Assembly (NCBI RefSeq): GCF_045528445.1
Contig: NZ_JBGQQU010000002.1
Coordinates: 62,001-126,000 of the forward strand
DNA length: 64,000 nt
Reading direction: 5' to 3'
Source: Desemzia sp045528445
GTDB taxonomy: Bacteria > Bacillota > Bacilli > Lactobacillales > Carnobacteriaceae
The first letter of the stretch is position 1; the number at the start of each line of letters is the position of its first letter. Below the pieces are notes generated by a model, which worked only from the letters and a program-made list of their open reading frames with translations, was not told where the DNA came from and did not search any database. The position numbers were made by a program, and so were the translations under genes. Below, one piece after another: positions 40,416 through 51,300 of the stretch.

Positions 40416-42410
40416 TTGTTCGATAAAGTAGATCAATTAGCTGTAGATACCATTCGTACGTTAAGCATTGACGGAGTTCAAAAAGCCAACTCCGGTCACC
40501 CTGGATTACCTATGGGTGCTGCACCAATGGCATATGTGTTATGGACAAAGCACTTAAAAGCCAATCCAAAAAATTCCCACTGGGTCGACCGCGACCGCTT
40601 TGTACTTTCTGCAGGTCATGGATCCATGATGTTGTACAGCATGCTGCATTTGGCAGGATACAAAGTTTCAATTGGTGATTTAAAGAGTTTCCGTCAATGG
40701 GAAAGTAAAACTCCAGGACATCCAGAAGTACACTATACAGATGGTGTAGAAGCAACAACCGGTCCTCTTGGACAAGGAATTGCCAATAGTGTCGGTATGG
40801 CCATGGCTGAAGCTCACTTAGCAGCTACTTACAATAAAGAAGGTCACAGCATTGTGGATCACTATACTTATGCTTTATGTGGTGATGGAGATTTAATGGA
40901 AGGTATATCAGCAGAAGCAGCGAGTTTAGCTGGACACTTGAAATTAGGCAAATTGGTCGTTTTATACGATTCAAATGACATTTCTTTAGATGGGCCTACA
41001 TCAAAAGCCTTTACAGAAAACGTTGGTCAACGTTTCGAAGCTTATGGTTGGGAACACATTTTAGTAAAAGATGGAAATGATTTAGAAGAAATCAATGCAG
41101 CGATTGAAAAAGCAAAAGCTAATTCAGATCAACCTACATTGATCGAAGTGAAGACCGTTATCGGATTTGGTGCTCCTAACGCAGGATCACACAAAGTTCA
41201 TGGTGCTCCATTAGGTATCGAAGGAGTAGAAGCGACTAAAAAAGCTTACGGTTGGGAAGGGGAAGACTTCTACGTGCCGGTTGAAGCTCAAGCTCGTTTT
41301 GAAGAAACAATGGTTACACCAGGCGAAGAAGCTGAAACAGAATGGGAAAAAGCTTTTGAAGCTTACCGTCAAGAATTCCCTGAATTAGCTCAACAATTTG
41401 AGGCAGGATTTAACGGCGATTTACCTGAAGGGTGGGACAAAGATTTGCCTGTATACGAAGAAGGCGATGCGGCTGTAGCTTCTCGTAAATCAGGTAGCGA
41501 TACTTTGAATGCTATTGCTAAAAATGTTCCGAATTTCTGGGGCGGTTCAGCTGACTTGTCTTCATCGAACAACACGATGATTGATAATGTCACTGATTTT
41601 CAAGCTGGTCAATACGAAGGACGCAACATTTGGTATGGTGTTCGTGAATTCGCCATGACGGCTGCTGCTAACGGAATTATGCTGCACGGTGGTACAAAAA
41701 CTTATGTAGGAACATTCTTTGTCTTTACAGATTATTTAAGAGCTGCAGTTCGTTTGGCGGCTATTTCTAAGTTGCCTGTAACGTATGTGTTTACACATGA
41801 TTCAGTAGCAGTTGGTGAAGATGGTCCTACTCATGAACCAGTAGAGCACCTTTCAAGCTTACGCAGTATGCCAAACTTGACTGTTCTTCGTCCGGCTGAT
41901 GGAAATGAAGTCACAGCTGCTTGGGAGATTGCACTGAAATCAACTGATCACCCAACAATGTTGGTGTTGAGTCGTCAAAACTTGCCGGTTTTACCAAAAA
42001 CCAAAGAAATGGCACGCGAAAATGTTCAAAAGGGTGCTTATGTTCTTTCACCACAAGAGGGAGAACAACCTGAAGGTATCCTAATGGCTACAGGTTCTGA
42101 AGTGGCATTAGCATTAGAAGCTCAAAAAGAATTGAAAGCTCAAGGAAAAGACGTATCAGTCGTTTCTATGCCAAGCTTTGATTTATTTGAAAAACAAGAT
42201 GCGGCTTATAAAGAAAGTGTCTTGCCGAAAGAAGTACGCAAACGCGTTTCGATTGAAATGGGAGCTACTTTTGGTTGGGAACGTTATGTTGGCCTAGATG
42301 GAGCGACTGTTGGAATCGACAAATACGGTGCAAGTGCTCCTGGCGAAACGGTCATTAAAAATTACGGTTTTACCACAGAAAATATTGTAGAGGTATTTAA
42401 TACTCTTTAA
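40416..42410 (+). CDS. tkt: Transketolase
   Basis: This 664-residue thiamine-diphosphate enzyme of the pentose phosphate pathway is recognised by ANSGHPGLPMGAAPMAY, the TPP site GDGDLMEGISAEAAS (about 156-170), and a pyrimidine-domain segment THDSVAVGEDGPTHEPVE. The start is TTG with AAAGGAATG about eight bases upstream. It sits between ynzC and yneF as in Bacillus, and codon use suggests high expression. Confidence 0.95.
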   Translation: MFDKVDQLAVDTIRTLSIDGVQKANSGHPGLPMGAAPMAYVLWTKHLKANPKNSHWVDRDRFVLSAGHGSMMLYSMLHLAGYKVSIGDLKSFRQWESKTPGHPEVHYTDGVEATTGPLGQGIANSVGMAMAEAHLAATYNKEGHSIVDHYTYALCGDGDLMEGISAEAASLAGHLKLGKLVVLYDSNDISLDGPTSKAFTENVGQRFEAYGWEHILVKDGNDLEEINAAIEKAKANSDQPTLIEVKTVIGFGAPNAGSHKVHGAPLGIEGVEATKKAYGWEGEDFYVPVEAQARFEETMVTPGEEAETEWEKAFEAYRQEFPELAQQFEAGFNGDLPEGWDKDLPVYEEGDAAVASRKSGSDTLNAIAKNVPNFWGGSADLSSSNNTMIDNVTDFQAGQYEGRNIWYGVREFAMTAAANGIMLHGGTKTYVGTFFVFTDYLRAAVRLAAISKLPVTYVFTHDSVAVGEDGPTHEPVEHLSSLRSMPNLTVLRPADGNEVTAAWEIALKSTDHPTMLVLSRQNLPVLPKTKEMARENVQKGAYVLSPQEGEQPEGILMATGSEVALALEAQKELKAQGKDVSVVSMPSFDLFEKQDAAYKESVLPKEVRKRVSIEMGATFGWERYVGLDGATVGIDKYGASAPGETVIKNYGFTTENIVEVFNTL

Positions 42411-42428
42411 AAATGAATAATTTTTTGA

Positions 42429-42477
42429 GGCGGAAGCTGTACAAAACGAATCATTTTGTACAGCTTCAGCCTTTTTA
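42429..42477 (+). terminator. Terminator of tkt
   Basis: GAAGCTGTACAAAA (42433-42446) and TTTTGTACAGCTTC (42454-42467) are perfect complements flanked by GGC/GCC, then TTTTT. Confidence 0.88.
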
Positions 42478-42590
42478 AGAGCTGTTAAAAGAAGAGTGCG
42501 AATACGTAAAAGAAATGATTGCTATTTATTTTTTTCATTTTTTTTAGTACAATTAACAACTGAGAGGTATTGAAAGGAGTGAAAGGTACA

Positions 42591-42827
42591 ATGAACGTAA
42601 TGTTAGCAATCGTTTTAATTATAATTGCTTTACTTGCTGGTTTAGTTGGAGGATTCTTTATATCTAGAAAATACATGATGGATTATTTCCAAAAAAATCC
42701 GCCAGTCAATGAAGACATGTTACGCATGATGATGATGCAAATGGGACAAAAACCATCTGAAAAGAAAATCAAACAAATGATGGCATCTATGAAAGTACAA
42801 TCTGAGAAACAAAACAAGAAAAAATAA
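42591..42827 (+). CDS. yneF: UPF0154 membrane protein YneF
   Basis: This 78-residue protein has one N-terminal transmembrane helix (about 3-25, LAIVLIIIALLAGLVGGFF) and the conserved cytosolic part ISRKYMMDYFQKNPPVNEDMLRMMM, followed by MGQKPSEKKIKQMM. It is found throughout Firmicutes next to tkt; its function is unknown. The start is the ATG at 42591, with AAAGGAGTG and AAAGG in the 20 bases upstream. Confidence 0.88.
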   Translation: MNVMLAIVLIIIALLAGLVGGFFISRKYMMDYFQKNPPVNEDMLRMMMMQMGQKPSEKKIKQMMASMKVQSEKQNKKK

Positions 42828-42844
42828 ACATTTTTTTACTTAAT

Positions 42845-42882
42845 AAACGAAGCGGACAGAAGAACATTCTGTTCGTTTTTTT
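42845..42882 (+). terminator. Terminator of yneF
   Basis: GGACAGAA (42854-42861) and TTCTGTTC (42867-42874), flanked by AACGAA/TTTTTT, then a T run. Confidence 0.8.
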
Positions 42883-43001
42883 GGTTCTACAGTATTTGAC
42901 ATTGGTAAGTAGAAAATACCGTTCTTTTTAATGCTAAACCTTTTAAAAATACATTTCTCTGCCAACATTAGAAGAGAAAGAACTTTTTTAAAATGAATTG
43001 T

Positions 43002-43044
43002 ATACAAAAAGAGATGCGCCGGTATAAAACGGCACATCTCTTTT
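43002..43044 (-). terminator. Terminator of plsC
   Basis: On the minus strand AAAAGAGATG...GCC pairs with GGC...CATCTCTTTT, followed by TTTTTG. It lies just beyond the plsC stop codon. Confidence 0.82.
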
Positions 43045-43054
43045 CTTTAGTTCA

Positions 43055-43672
43055 TTATTTGTATTCGTAACGATAAGTCGGATCAATTTCTTTGTCTAAT
43101 TGATCAAATGCACTTTGGATCTGAGTCTCGATCAAAGACAAGTTTTCTTTGTTTAATTTTGTTTTACGGTCCACATAAATAGGATCTCCAAAGCGAACAA
43201 TAACTTTTTTTCGTTTGATCAAGTCAGTTAAGGTTAATGGTCCTTGATACACTGCTGGGACCATTGGGACGCCACTTAATTTTGCAATTGTAGGAGCTCC
43301 ACCTTTTAGTTCAGCAGAGTGTCTAGTCCCCGTTGGAAACATAGCCAAACTGAGTTTTCCTTCTTTCAGTATTTTGACCGGCTTTTTAATAGCACTAGGG
43401 CCAGGATTTTGTCTATCTACAGGAAAAGCATTCGCATTACGAATAATCCATCCTAGTACGGGGTTTTTAAAGAGTTCTTTTTTAGCCATGAAAGCAAATT
43501 CCGTTTTATTCGCTCCTAAGGCTAAGTAAACCGGGTCGATCCAAGTACGATGCGGAGCGATTAAAATATACGATTCATTTTGAGGTAATTTGTCTCTTTG
43601 TTGGTAATGAGCATTCCCGTTCAGTATAAAGACTAACACACGGACAACAGCTCGTAATATTTTAAAAAACAC
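43055..43672 (-). CDS. plsC: 1-acyl-sn-glycerol-3-phosphate acyltransferase
   Basis: This 205-residue membrane-associated acyltransferase makes phosphatidic acid. The HX4D motif is in APHRTWIDP; block III reads FPTGTRH rather than the classical FPEGTR, a form I recall from other lactic acid bacteria. One N-terminal hydrophobic helix anchors it. It starts at GTG with AAAGGATTG upstream. Downstream use of its product by CdsA and PgsA, both in the window, completes the PG pathway. Confidence 0.88.
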   Translation of the reverse strand: MFFKILRAVVRVLVFILNGNAHYQQRDKLPQNESYILIAPHRTWIDPVYLALGANKTEFAFMAKKELFKNPVLGWIIRNANAFPVDRQNPGPSAIKKPVKILKEGKLSLAMFPTGTRHSAELKGGAPTIAKLSGVPMVPAVYQGPLTLTDLIKRKKVIVRFGDPIYVDRKTKLNKENLSLIETQIQSAFDQLDKEIDPTYRYEYK

Positions 43673-43837
43673 GTTTGTTCAATCCTTTCATAAATAACTT
43701 CTCTGACACTTCTTTATTAGTATGATTGAAAACGATAAATTTCGCAACAACTTTTATGGTTGGACTAATTTTATTTTAGTAAAAAACAGAAAAGACTCAT
43801 TTATATCAAAAAGCTGTTCGAGAGACAGCGATTATTT

Positions 43838-43846
43838 TGGTATACT
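43838..43846 (+). promoter_or_regulatory. Extended -10 promoter of sbcDC
   Basis: TGG followed by TATACT (43841-43846), 34 bp before the sbcD ATG, with a possible weak -35 TTCGAG (43817-43822). Confidence 0.55.
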
Positions 43847-43880
43847 AGATAAGATAAAAACACAAATAGGAGGACTGAAA

Positions 43881-45023
43881 ATGAAGTTCATACATACAGG
43901 AGATTGGCACATTGGGAAAAAGCTTCATGGATTGCAATTGCTGGCGGAACAACGTGAAGTGTTTGAGCAATTATTGGAAACTGCTAAAAGTGAAAAAGTA
44001 GATGCTATTGTAATCGCAGGAGATTTGTTTGACCGCGCTGTACCACCTGCTGAGGCAGTGAGTGTATTGAATCAAATGTTGATCGATATGAATTTGACAG
44101 AACAGATTCCTGTTTTGGCCATTTCTGGAAATCATGATTCCGCTACTCGTTTAGAATCGGGAAGTCAATGGTTTAAACAAGCTAACTTACATGTACAGAC
44201 TAAAATCAATGATGCTGTATTCAATCCAGTTACATTAGGCAATACGCAATTTTTTTTGCTGCCTTATTTTGATCCGATTGATGCACGGTTGTATTTTGAA
44301 GACGAAACACTGGACACCCCTGAACGAGCGGTTCAAAAGATAGTAAATAAAATGATTGAGCAATTTGATTCTGCAAAAAATCAAGTATTGATCTCACATT
44401 TTTTTGTGACAGGCAGTTTAAGAACTGATTCTGAAACAGAATCAACAGTCGGTGGTCTAGATAATGTGTCTGCAGGTGTGTTTAAAGACTTTACCTATGT
44501 CGCCTTAGGACATTTGCACCTCCCCAATGCGCTGAGTCATGAATCAGTGCGGTATTCTGGCAGTTTATTAAAATACTCGGTTTCAGAAGCCGATCAACAA
44601 AAAGGTTTTCGCATCATAGAACTAGACGACGAAGGAATCAACGAGCAAAGCTTCCATACCGTTCAGCCAACGCGTGACATTCTCGTATTGGAAGAGGCTT
44701 TTGCGACGTTAATGGATGAATCCTACTATCAAAAGGTGAAACGAGACCAATTTATTTATATTAAATTAAAAGACACCGTCATGCTGCCCAATGCAATGAA
44801 TCGTTTGAGAGAAGTGTATCCTAATGTTATTGGGATGGAAAGAGTCAATCAGAAAGGTTTGCTTTCTGGGATGAAACAAGCTAAAAAAGAACTGCCCACT
44901 GCCTCAGCTCCGAATGTATTGTTTGGACAATATTTTGAAGAGATCATGCAGGAACCGTTAACGCCTAAACAAGTGAAACTAGTTGAATCATTATTTGAAG
45001 AATTTCAAAAGGAGGAGGATTAA
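43881..45023 (+). CDS. sbcD: Nuclease SbcD (Mre11-like)
   Basis: This 380-residue metallophosphoesterase is the nuclease subunit of SbcCD, which cleaves hairpins and blocked DNA ends. Metal motifs are GDWHIG (7-12), AGDLFD, GNHDS and GHLHLPN. The start is the ATG after TAGGAGGACTGAAA; the longer frame back to 43722 crosses the promoter and is rejected. The stop codon is followed directly by the sbcC ATG. Confidence 0.94.
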   Translation: MKFIHTGDWHIGKKLHGLQLLAEQREVFEQLLETAKSEKVDAIVIAGDLFDRAVPPAEAVSVLNQMLIDMNLTEQIPVLAISGNHDSATRLESGSQWFKQANLHVQTKINDAVFNPVTLGNTQFFLLPYFDPIDARLYFEDETLDTPERAVQKIVNKMIEQFDSAKNQVLISHFFVTGSLRTDSETESTVGGLDNVSAGVFKDFTYVALGHLHLPNALSHESVRYSGSLLKYSVSEADQQKGFRIIELDDEGINEQSFHTVQPTRDILVLEEAFATLMDESYYQKVKRDQFIYIKLKDTVMLPNAMNRLREVYPNVIGMERVNQKGLLSGMKQAKKELPTASAPNVLFGQYFEEIMQEPLTPKQVKLVESLFEEFQKEED

Positions 45024-48000
45024 ATGCGCCCACAATCATTGACACTCAAAGCTTTTGGTCCTTATATGGATGAAACGATCGATTTTTCCAACTTTTATGG
45101 AAACAATATCTTTTTGATTGCAGGAAAAACCGGTTCTGGGAAAACAACTTTATTTGACGGGATCTGTTTTGCGCTGTTTGGAAAAACGAATGGATCAAAT
45201 CGTGAGCCGAAAGAAATGCGCTCGACATTTGCCAATGCTAAAGAAATAACCAGTGTGTCGTTTACCTTTCATGCACAAAACAAATTGTATGAGATCGTTC
45301 GCAGTCCTGCTCAAACTCTTCTAAAGTTAAAGGGCGAGGGGACTCGTGATGTGCCGGCAAAAGCATCGATTCGAGTTTTTAGTGAAGATGGAACTGAACT
45401 TCAACAAGTCAGCAAAATCAGTGAAGTAGATGCTTTGATCGAAGAAGTGGTGCAATTGACTTGTGATCAATTTCGCCAAATCGTGATGATCCCTCAAGGT
45501 GAATTCCGACGTTTTTTGAATGCAGACAGCGGAGATAAAGAAAACATTTTAAGAAAACTTTTTGGAACTGGAATCTACCGGCAATTTAGCGAAAAATTAA
45601 AAGAGAAGAAAAAAGGGATGCACGTTAAGCTGTTGGAAAAGGAGAAAGAATTGGAATCTGCTTTAAGCAGAGCGCATTGGCTTGATGAGAAACCAGTTTC
45701 TGACTTGACCGGCTTTGCAGGCATGAAAGTAGAAATCGAACAATTAAAAGAAGACCAACAAAATAGGACCACTATTTTAGCAGCCTTAGACAGTGCTATA
45801 GCTGATTTGATGAAAAAGACTACAGAAGCCAACAACTTTTTAATAGAACAACAAACGATCCAACAGTTATTGACCGAAAAAGCAGACATGACTGCTGCTT
45901 TAGCAGACTTGAATAAAGAACAACTTCGTATCACTGAACTTCACCACACGATAAAATCGTTTGAAGAAGCTAAAACCTTTGAACCCTTACTGTTTCAATT
46001 AAAGGAAAACAGACAAACACTTGCTGTTGCTGAGCAAAAACATACTGCTGCTTTGGATGAGCTTCGAACGGCTCAAGAAAATGTAGAAAAAGCAGCTCAA
46101 CAAAAGGAACATTTGGAAGAAGAAAAAGCACAGCAAGAGCAGCGTAAAGAACAATTGATCAGATTGACACACTTAAAACAATCGATTGAAACCTATACAA
46201 CCAGTGAGCAGCAAAACAAAGAACAAGAAATAGTGGTTCAACAGCTTCAAGCTAAATTCAAAAAACTGACTTCAGATCAAGAAGAGCTGATCTATGAAAA
46301 AGATAAATTAAATCAGGTATTAGAGGCATTAAAAGAACAAAAAAGCCACTTGTATGTGTTGAAAGACGAGCTTCAAAGAGTTGGAAAGGCTCAAAGTATG
46401 CTGCAAGAAGTCCTTCAATTCGATACCCAAAAGAATCACCTTAGAACCGAATTAGGCGAGAAAACCGCTCGTAAAAACGAAGTTGCTGTAATGTTGGAAG
46501 CAGCTGTCAAACAATACAAAGCAGTAAAAAGTGATTGGGCTAAAGTGCAGATCCAAAAATTAGCGGAAGAACTGATTGAAGGAGAACCCTGTCCTGTGTG
46601 TGGTTCAACGGAACATCCTCTGCACAGCGTGAATAGTGAAAATCCTACCCAGTCAGCTGTTGAATTGGAGATGAGCTTAGAAGAAAAAGAGAAGCATGTT
46701 ACTACACATCAAGCTGAAATTGAAGTGCTCTCTCAGCAAATCGACCAGTTAGAAGTATCTGAGAAAGAGTTGACGCAATCGTTAGATCAAAAACTTGTTT
46801 ACTGGCAAGAACAAGCCTCTCATTTATCGTTAAAACAAAAAGAGCTCCATGAGCAGAAGACAGAACTGATGGAACTGATACGCGATCTAAATGAGCAAAT
46901 AGGAGCTATTGACATTCAGTTAGCTTCTCAAGCCAGTCATGAAGAGAAGAAAATGCACTTTGAGCATGAAATAGCTGAGATTCAAGAAAAACTTACACTC
47001 GGTGAAACAAACCTTCAACTAGAATGGAATCGATGGAGTGAACTAAAAGGAAAGTTGAAACAACTGAGTCAAGAAATCCCTGAAGAATATTTGGATACTG
47101 AACGCTATGCCGCAGAAGTAGAAGCTGTAACTAAGGCTATAAACAATTGGGATAAGCGGTATGAAGAAGCTGGAAAAAACCATACAACAGCTGAAAAAAT
47201 ACAAGAACAGGTGCGCTATACATTGCGTTCCATCTCCGAAACAATCTCTTTGGAACAAGAGAAACAACAAGTACTAACGAAGCAATTAACACAGACACTA
47301 GAAGAAAGTTCTTTTACTGCCGTGGAAGAAGTAGAAAAGCAGTTGGCGAATAGTTCCTATATCAGTGATTGGCGGAATGAGATCAATCATTTTGAAAAGA
47401 CTTACTATAATGTTCAACACAACTTGGAACTTAATACACAGAAGTTAGAGGGCAAACCTCTTCCAAAATTAAAAGAAGCAAAAGAACAATACGATTTGTT
47501 AAGTGAAAGAAAGACGCAAAAAGCGGAAGAAAAAGCGGTTCTGTTAGACCATTTCGCTCAAAATGAGAGTGTATTGAAAACGAGTCAGTCTATTTTGGAT
47601 GCACATCAGAAAAATATGGATCTTTATCTAGAGATCGCAACCCTATCTGATGTGGCTAACGGTGATTCAGGAAATAGTAAACTAGGTTTTGAACGCTATG
47701 TGTTGTCTTACTTCTTAGAAGAAGTCTTGATGCTGGCCAACCAACGCTTACAAAAGCTTTCTAACAATCGCTACTTATTTGATCTGAATCGAGAAGATGG
47801 TTCATATAAAAACCGAACAGGCCTAGAGATCAATATTTATGATGATCATGCTGGAGGGATTCGAAATGTAGGGACGCTTTCTGGTGGGGAAAGCTTTACT
47901 GCAGCACTTTCATTGGCTTTATCTCTGTCAGATGTTGTACAGCGTCAATCCGGTGGAGTACAAATTGAAGCGATTTTTATTGATGAAGGTTTTGGTTCGT

Positions 48001-48173
48001 TAGATGAAGATGCATTAGATCAAGCGATTGAAGCGTTGATGCAAATTGATGGCGATGGGAAATTGGTAGGAATCATCAGTCATGTCAAAGAATTAAAAGA
48101 CCGAATACCGGATAAAATTCTGGTTCATGCATTAGGTACCGGAAAAAGTCAATTGTCTGCAGTACATGCTTAA
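45024..48173 (+). CDS. sbcC: Nuclease subunit SbcC (Rad50-like)
   Basis: This 1049-residue SMC-like ATPase has Walker A AGKTGSGKTT (33-42), long coiled coils on either side of a zinc hook CPVC (C523, C526), then the ABC signature LSGGESF (about 952-958) and Walker B AIFIDEGFGSLDED. It dimerises through the hook and bridges DNA ends for SbcD. AAGGAGGAGG at the end of sbcD is the ribosome binding site. Confidence 0.95.
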   Translation: MRPQSLTLKAFGPYMDETIDFSNFYGNNIFLIAGKTGSGKTTLFDGICFALFGKTNGSNREPKEMRSTFANAKEITSVSFTFHAQNKLYEIVRSPAQTLLKLKGEGTRDVPAKASIRVFSEDGTELQQVSKISEVDALIEEVVQLTCDQFRQIVMIPQGEFRRFLNADSGDKENILRKLFGTGIYRQFSEKLKEKKKGMHVKLLEKEKELESALSRAHWLDEKPVSDLTGFAGMKVEIEQLKEDQQNRTTILAALDSAIADLMKKTTEANNFLIEQQTIQQLLTEKADMTAALADLNKEQLRITELHHTIKSFEEAKTFEPLLFQLKENRQTLAVAEQKHTAALDELRTAQENVEKAAQQKEHLEEEKAQQEQRKEQLIRLTHLKQSIETYTTSEQQNKEQEIVVQQLQAKFKKLTSDQEELIYEKDKLNQVLEALKEQKSHLYVLKDELQRVGKAQSMLQEVLQFDTQKNHLRTELGEKTARKNEVAVMLEAAVKQYKAVKSDWAKVQIQKLAEELIEGEPCPVCGSTEHPLHSVNSENPTQSAVELEMSLEEKEKHVTTHQAEIEVLSQQIDQLEVSEKELTQSLDQKLVYWQEQASHLSLKQKELHEQKTELMELIRDLNEQIGAIDIQLASQASHEEKKMHFEHEIAEIQEKLTLGETNLQLEWNRWSELKGKLKQLSQEIPEEYLDTERYAAEVEAVTKAINNWDKRYEEAGKNHTTAEKIQEQVRYTLRSISETISLEQEKQQVLTKQLTQTLEESSFTAVEEVEKQLANSSYISDWRNEINHFEKTYYNVQHNLELNTQKLEGKPLPKLKEAKEQYDLLSERKTQKAEEKAVLLDHFAQNESVLKTSQSILDAHQKNMDLYLEIATLSDVANGDSGNSKLGFERYVLSYFLEEVLMLANQRLQKLSNNRYLFDLNREDGSYKNRTGLEINIYDDHAGGIRNVGTLSGGESFTAALSLALSLSDVVQRQSGGVQIEAIFIDEGFGSLDEDALDQAIEALMQIDGDGKLVGIISHVKELKDRIPDKILVHALGTGKSQLSAVHA

Positions 48174-48317
48174 CTGAACCAGTTAAACAACAAATCAAAT
48201 ACATTACTGTTTCTTTTTTTGAAAAGATAACGTAAAATAGATAGATGGAGAATTTTGTTCGATAATTATTGGAAGAACAATTTTTTTGGAAAAACGGCTA
48301 GAAAGTAGGTTGGTTTC

Positions 48318-51300
48318 GTGAAGTGGAGTATACCTGAACGATTGATTGAAGTAGGAAGAAATTTGGTGGATGAAAAACGAGTTCTTTCTGTAAATGCTTC
48401 AATCGAAGAAAAAATGTGGACAGCTGATGTGTTGGACGATGATCGTTACCATGTGGAATTAGACGGAACAACGCGAGAACAAGATTTTTGCGAATGCGAT
48501 TATTGGAAAAATCATGGATACTGTAAACACACGGTTGCAGTTGAATTAGAATTGAAAGATCGTCAAATCAGCAGAATTATGACACTTGAAAATGCTGAAA
48601 AGGTTGCGAAAAATTCTCTCAACCCTGGAAAAGAGCTGACAGTATTATTTTCAAGACAATTTTTAGACGATACAACCAGTTTGTATGCTGCGGAGAAAAA
48701 AGAAAGTCAACCTTTTAAGCTGGAATTTAGAATAGAGCATAAACCAGAAAGCACGGCATTAGTGCGCCATTCTGGAGAAGTATTAGTGGTCAGTTTGCGA
48801 GCTGGTACAGATAAATTATATGTCATTAAAGATACACAAGCTTTTTTAACAGCTTTTATGAACAAAGACAAATTTGAATATAAAGCTAATCAATGGGTGG
48901 ATTTCAAAACGGTTGAATTGGAAGCTGCTGATGAAAAAGTAATGAATGAATTGTACGCAGAAATGGAGTCTCAATTTTTTGTTCGAGGAAATTATACAGA
49001 GGCTAAATCAATTTTTAATAATAAGCGTTATTTTGTATTAACACCTTCTTTTACAAGAAGATTTATAGAACAATACCAAGAAACGACTAATATGCAATTT
49101 GATATCAAGGGAGCACATTACTCTCGGATCACTTTTGTCGAAGGACAGATTCCCTATCAATTTGAATTGAATGATCATGAAGGCAATATCTCTTTAAGTA
49201 TTGATGACAATACAGATGTTTACTTGAAAGATTACCATTGGTACATTGTTCAAGATACGATTTACGATCCGACTCGTGAACAAGTAAAAGCCATCCAACC
49301 TTTGCAGTCTTTCTTACAAAGGCATGAAGGAGACGGTATTGAGATCCAGCAAGAAGACATGCCGGACTTTACAGCTTATGTTTTGCCAATGCTTTCTAAG
49401 TTAGCACCGGTGCACATGTCTGAAGAAGTGGAAAACACCTTTATTCATGAACCTTTGAAGACGTGTATTTACTTCACCTATGAAAATGAGGAACTGCATG
49501 CAGTAGTAGAATTTAACTACCGCCATATGGTGCTGTCTACTGATCCGAACGAAAACCAATTGCCTGAAGAAAAAGTTCAAGTCATTCGAGACAGTAAAAA
49601 AGAAATTCAAACCTTAAATTTATTGAATGAATTAGGCTATAAACGTCAAGAAAAAGACTACACTAAACGCTTAGTACAAGATGAAAAATTCTATGAATTC
49701 TTTACTAAGGAGATTCCTTTGCTGGAAGAATCAGCAGAAGTTTACATCAACGATAGTTTAGACAGCATCTTCTTGGATCAAATAGATCCGGATACAAACG
49801 TAGACATCCAACAAGAGGGCGGTTTATTAGATATCCGATTTGACATTAAAGGCATCAGTAAAGATGAAGTCAATCAAGTATTGCAAAGTTTAATGGACAG
49901 AAAAAGTTTCCATAAATTGGAAAATGGGAAATTGCTGTCATTGGAATCAGACGAACTTCAACATATCAGCCGGGTTCTAAATGAACTGCGGAGTTCTAAA
50001 GATTTCCAAAACGGAGGGGTGACTATCCCAAGTTACCGAGGATTGGAACTATCTCATCTTCTAGAAAAAGAAGACGATGTTCAACCCGTCTTGTCGAAAA
50101 AATTCCAGCAAATGGTCCAAGATCTAAATCAGCCTCAGTCTATTGAGGCCGAACTCCCCGAACAGTTAAATGGAGAATTAAGATCATACCAAACAACTGG
50201 ATTTAAATGGCTCAAGATGTTGTCGAAATATGGTTTCGGCGGGATTTTAGCAGATGACATGGGGCTAGGGAAAACGCTCCAAGTCATTACCTACATCCAG
50301 TCTGAAATTGAGCAGGGCGAAAAGAATCCGTTTCTGATTATTGCTCCTGCATCTTTAACGTACAACTGGTTCCACGAATTGAAAAAATTTGCTCCAAGTA
50401 TTAGAGCGGCTGTTGTCACAGGAAGCATTGAAGAACGAGAACATCAAATTCAAGACGTTGAAAACAATGATGTCCTCATTACTTCTTACCAAAGTTTCCG
50501 TCAAGATGTTGAGCTGTACAAAAAACAATCCTTTAGTACATTAGTGATGGATGAATCTCAAATGGTGAAAAACTACCATACCAAGACTTCTCAAGCTTTA
50601 AGAAGTCTTTCGGTACCTAGAAAATTCGCCTTAAGCGGGACGCCGATTGAGAACAAGATCGAAGAATTATGGGCGATCTTTCAATTGATTATGCCAGGAT
50701 TTTTCCCATCTATTAAAAAATTCAAGGGAATGTCCAATGAAAAAATCGCTAAAATGATCCAGCCTTTTGTACTAAGAAGGGTCAAAAAAGATGTATTGAA
50801 AGAATTGCCGGAAAAAATCGAGACCAACATGTTCAGTACGCTGACTAAAGAGCAGAAAACAGTTTACTTAGCGTACTTGCAACAAATTCAACAAACGGTG
50901 CAGGGGATGAGCGGAGATGATTTCAAAAAGAATCGTATCGCTATTTTGGCTTCACTCACTCGCTTGCGCCAAATTTGCTGTGATCCACGATTATTCATAG
51001 ATGATTATGAAGGGGAATCTGGTAAACTGCTGCAATTAAAAGAGATTGTTTCAAACGCGTTGGAGAATAATAAACGTATTCTGATTTTCTCTCAATTTAC
51101 TTCGATGTTGGATATCATTGAAGCTGAATTGGCTAAAGAAAACATTTCCAGCTTCTATTTGAGCGGAAAAACAAAACCTGTTGAACGGATCAATATGGTC
51201 AATCAGTTCAACGACGGTGAAAAATCGATCTTTTTGATTTCGTTGAAAGCTGGAGGAACCGGTTTGAATTTAACTGGCGCCGACACAGTCATCTTATATG

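Noticed and set aside
43722..43880. 53-codon N-terminal extension of sbcD
   Set aside because: Contains the extended -10 promoter; the ATG after TAGGAGG gives the conserved N-terminus.
48171..48187. Palindrome TTAACTGAACCAGTTAA after sbcC as a terminator
   Set aside because: Stem of 7 bp with a 3-nt loop but no T tract; insufficient evidence.
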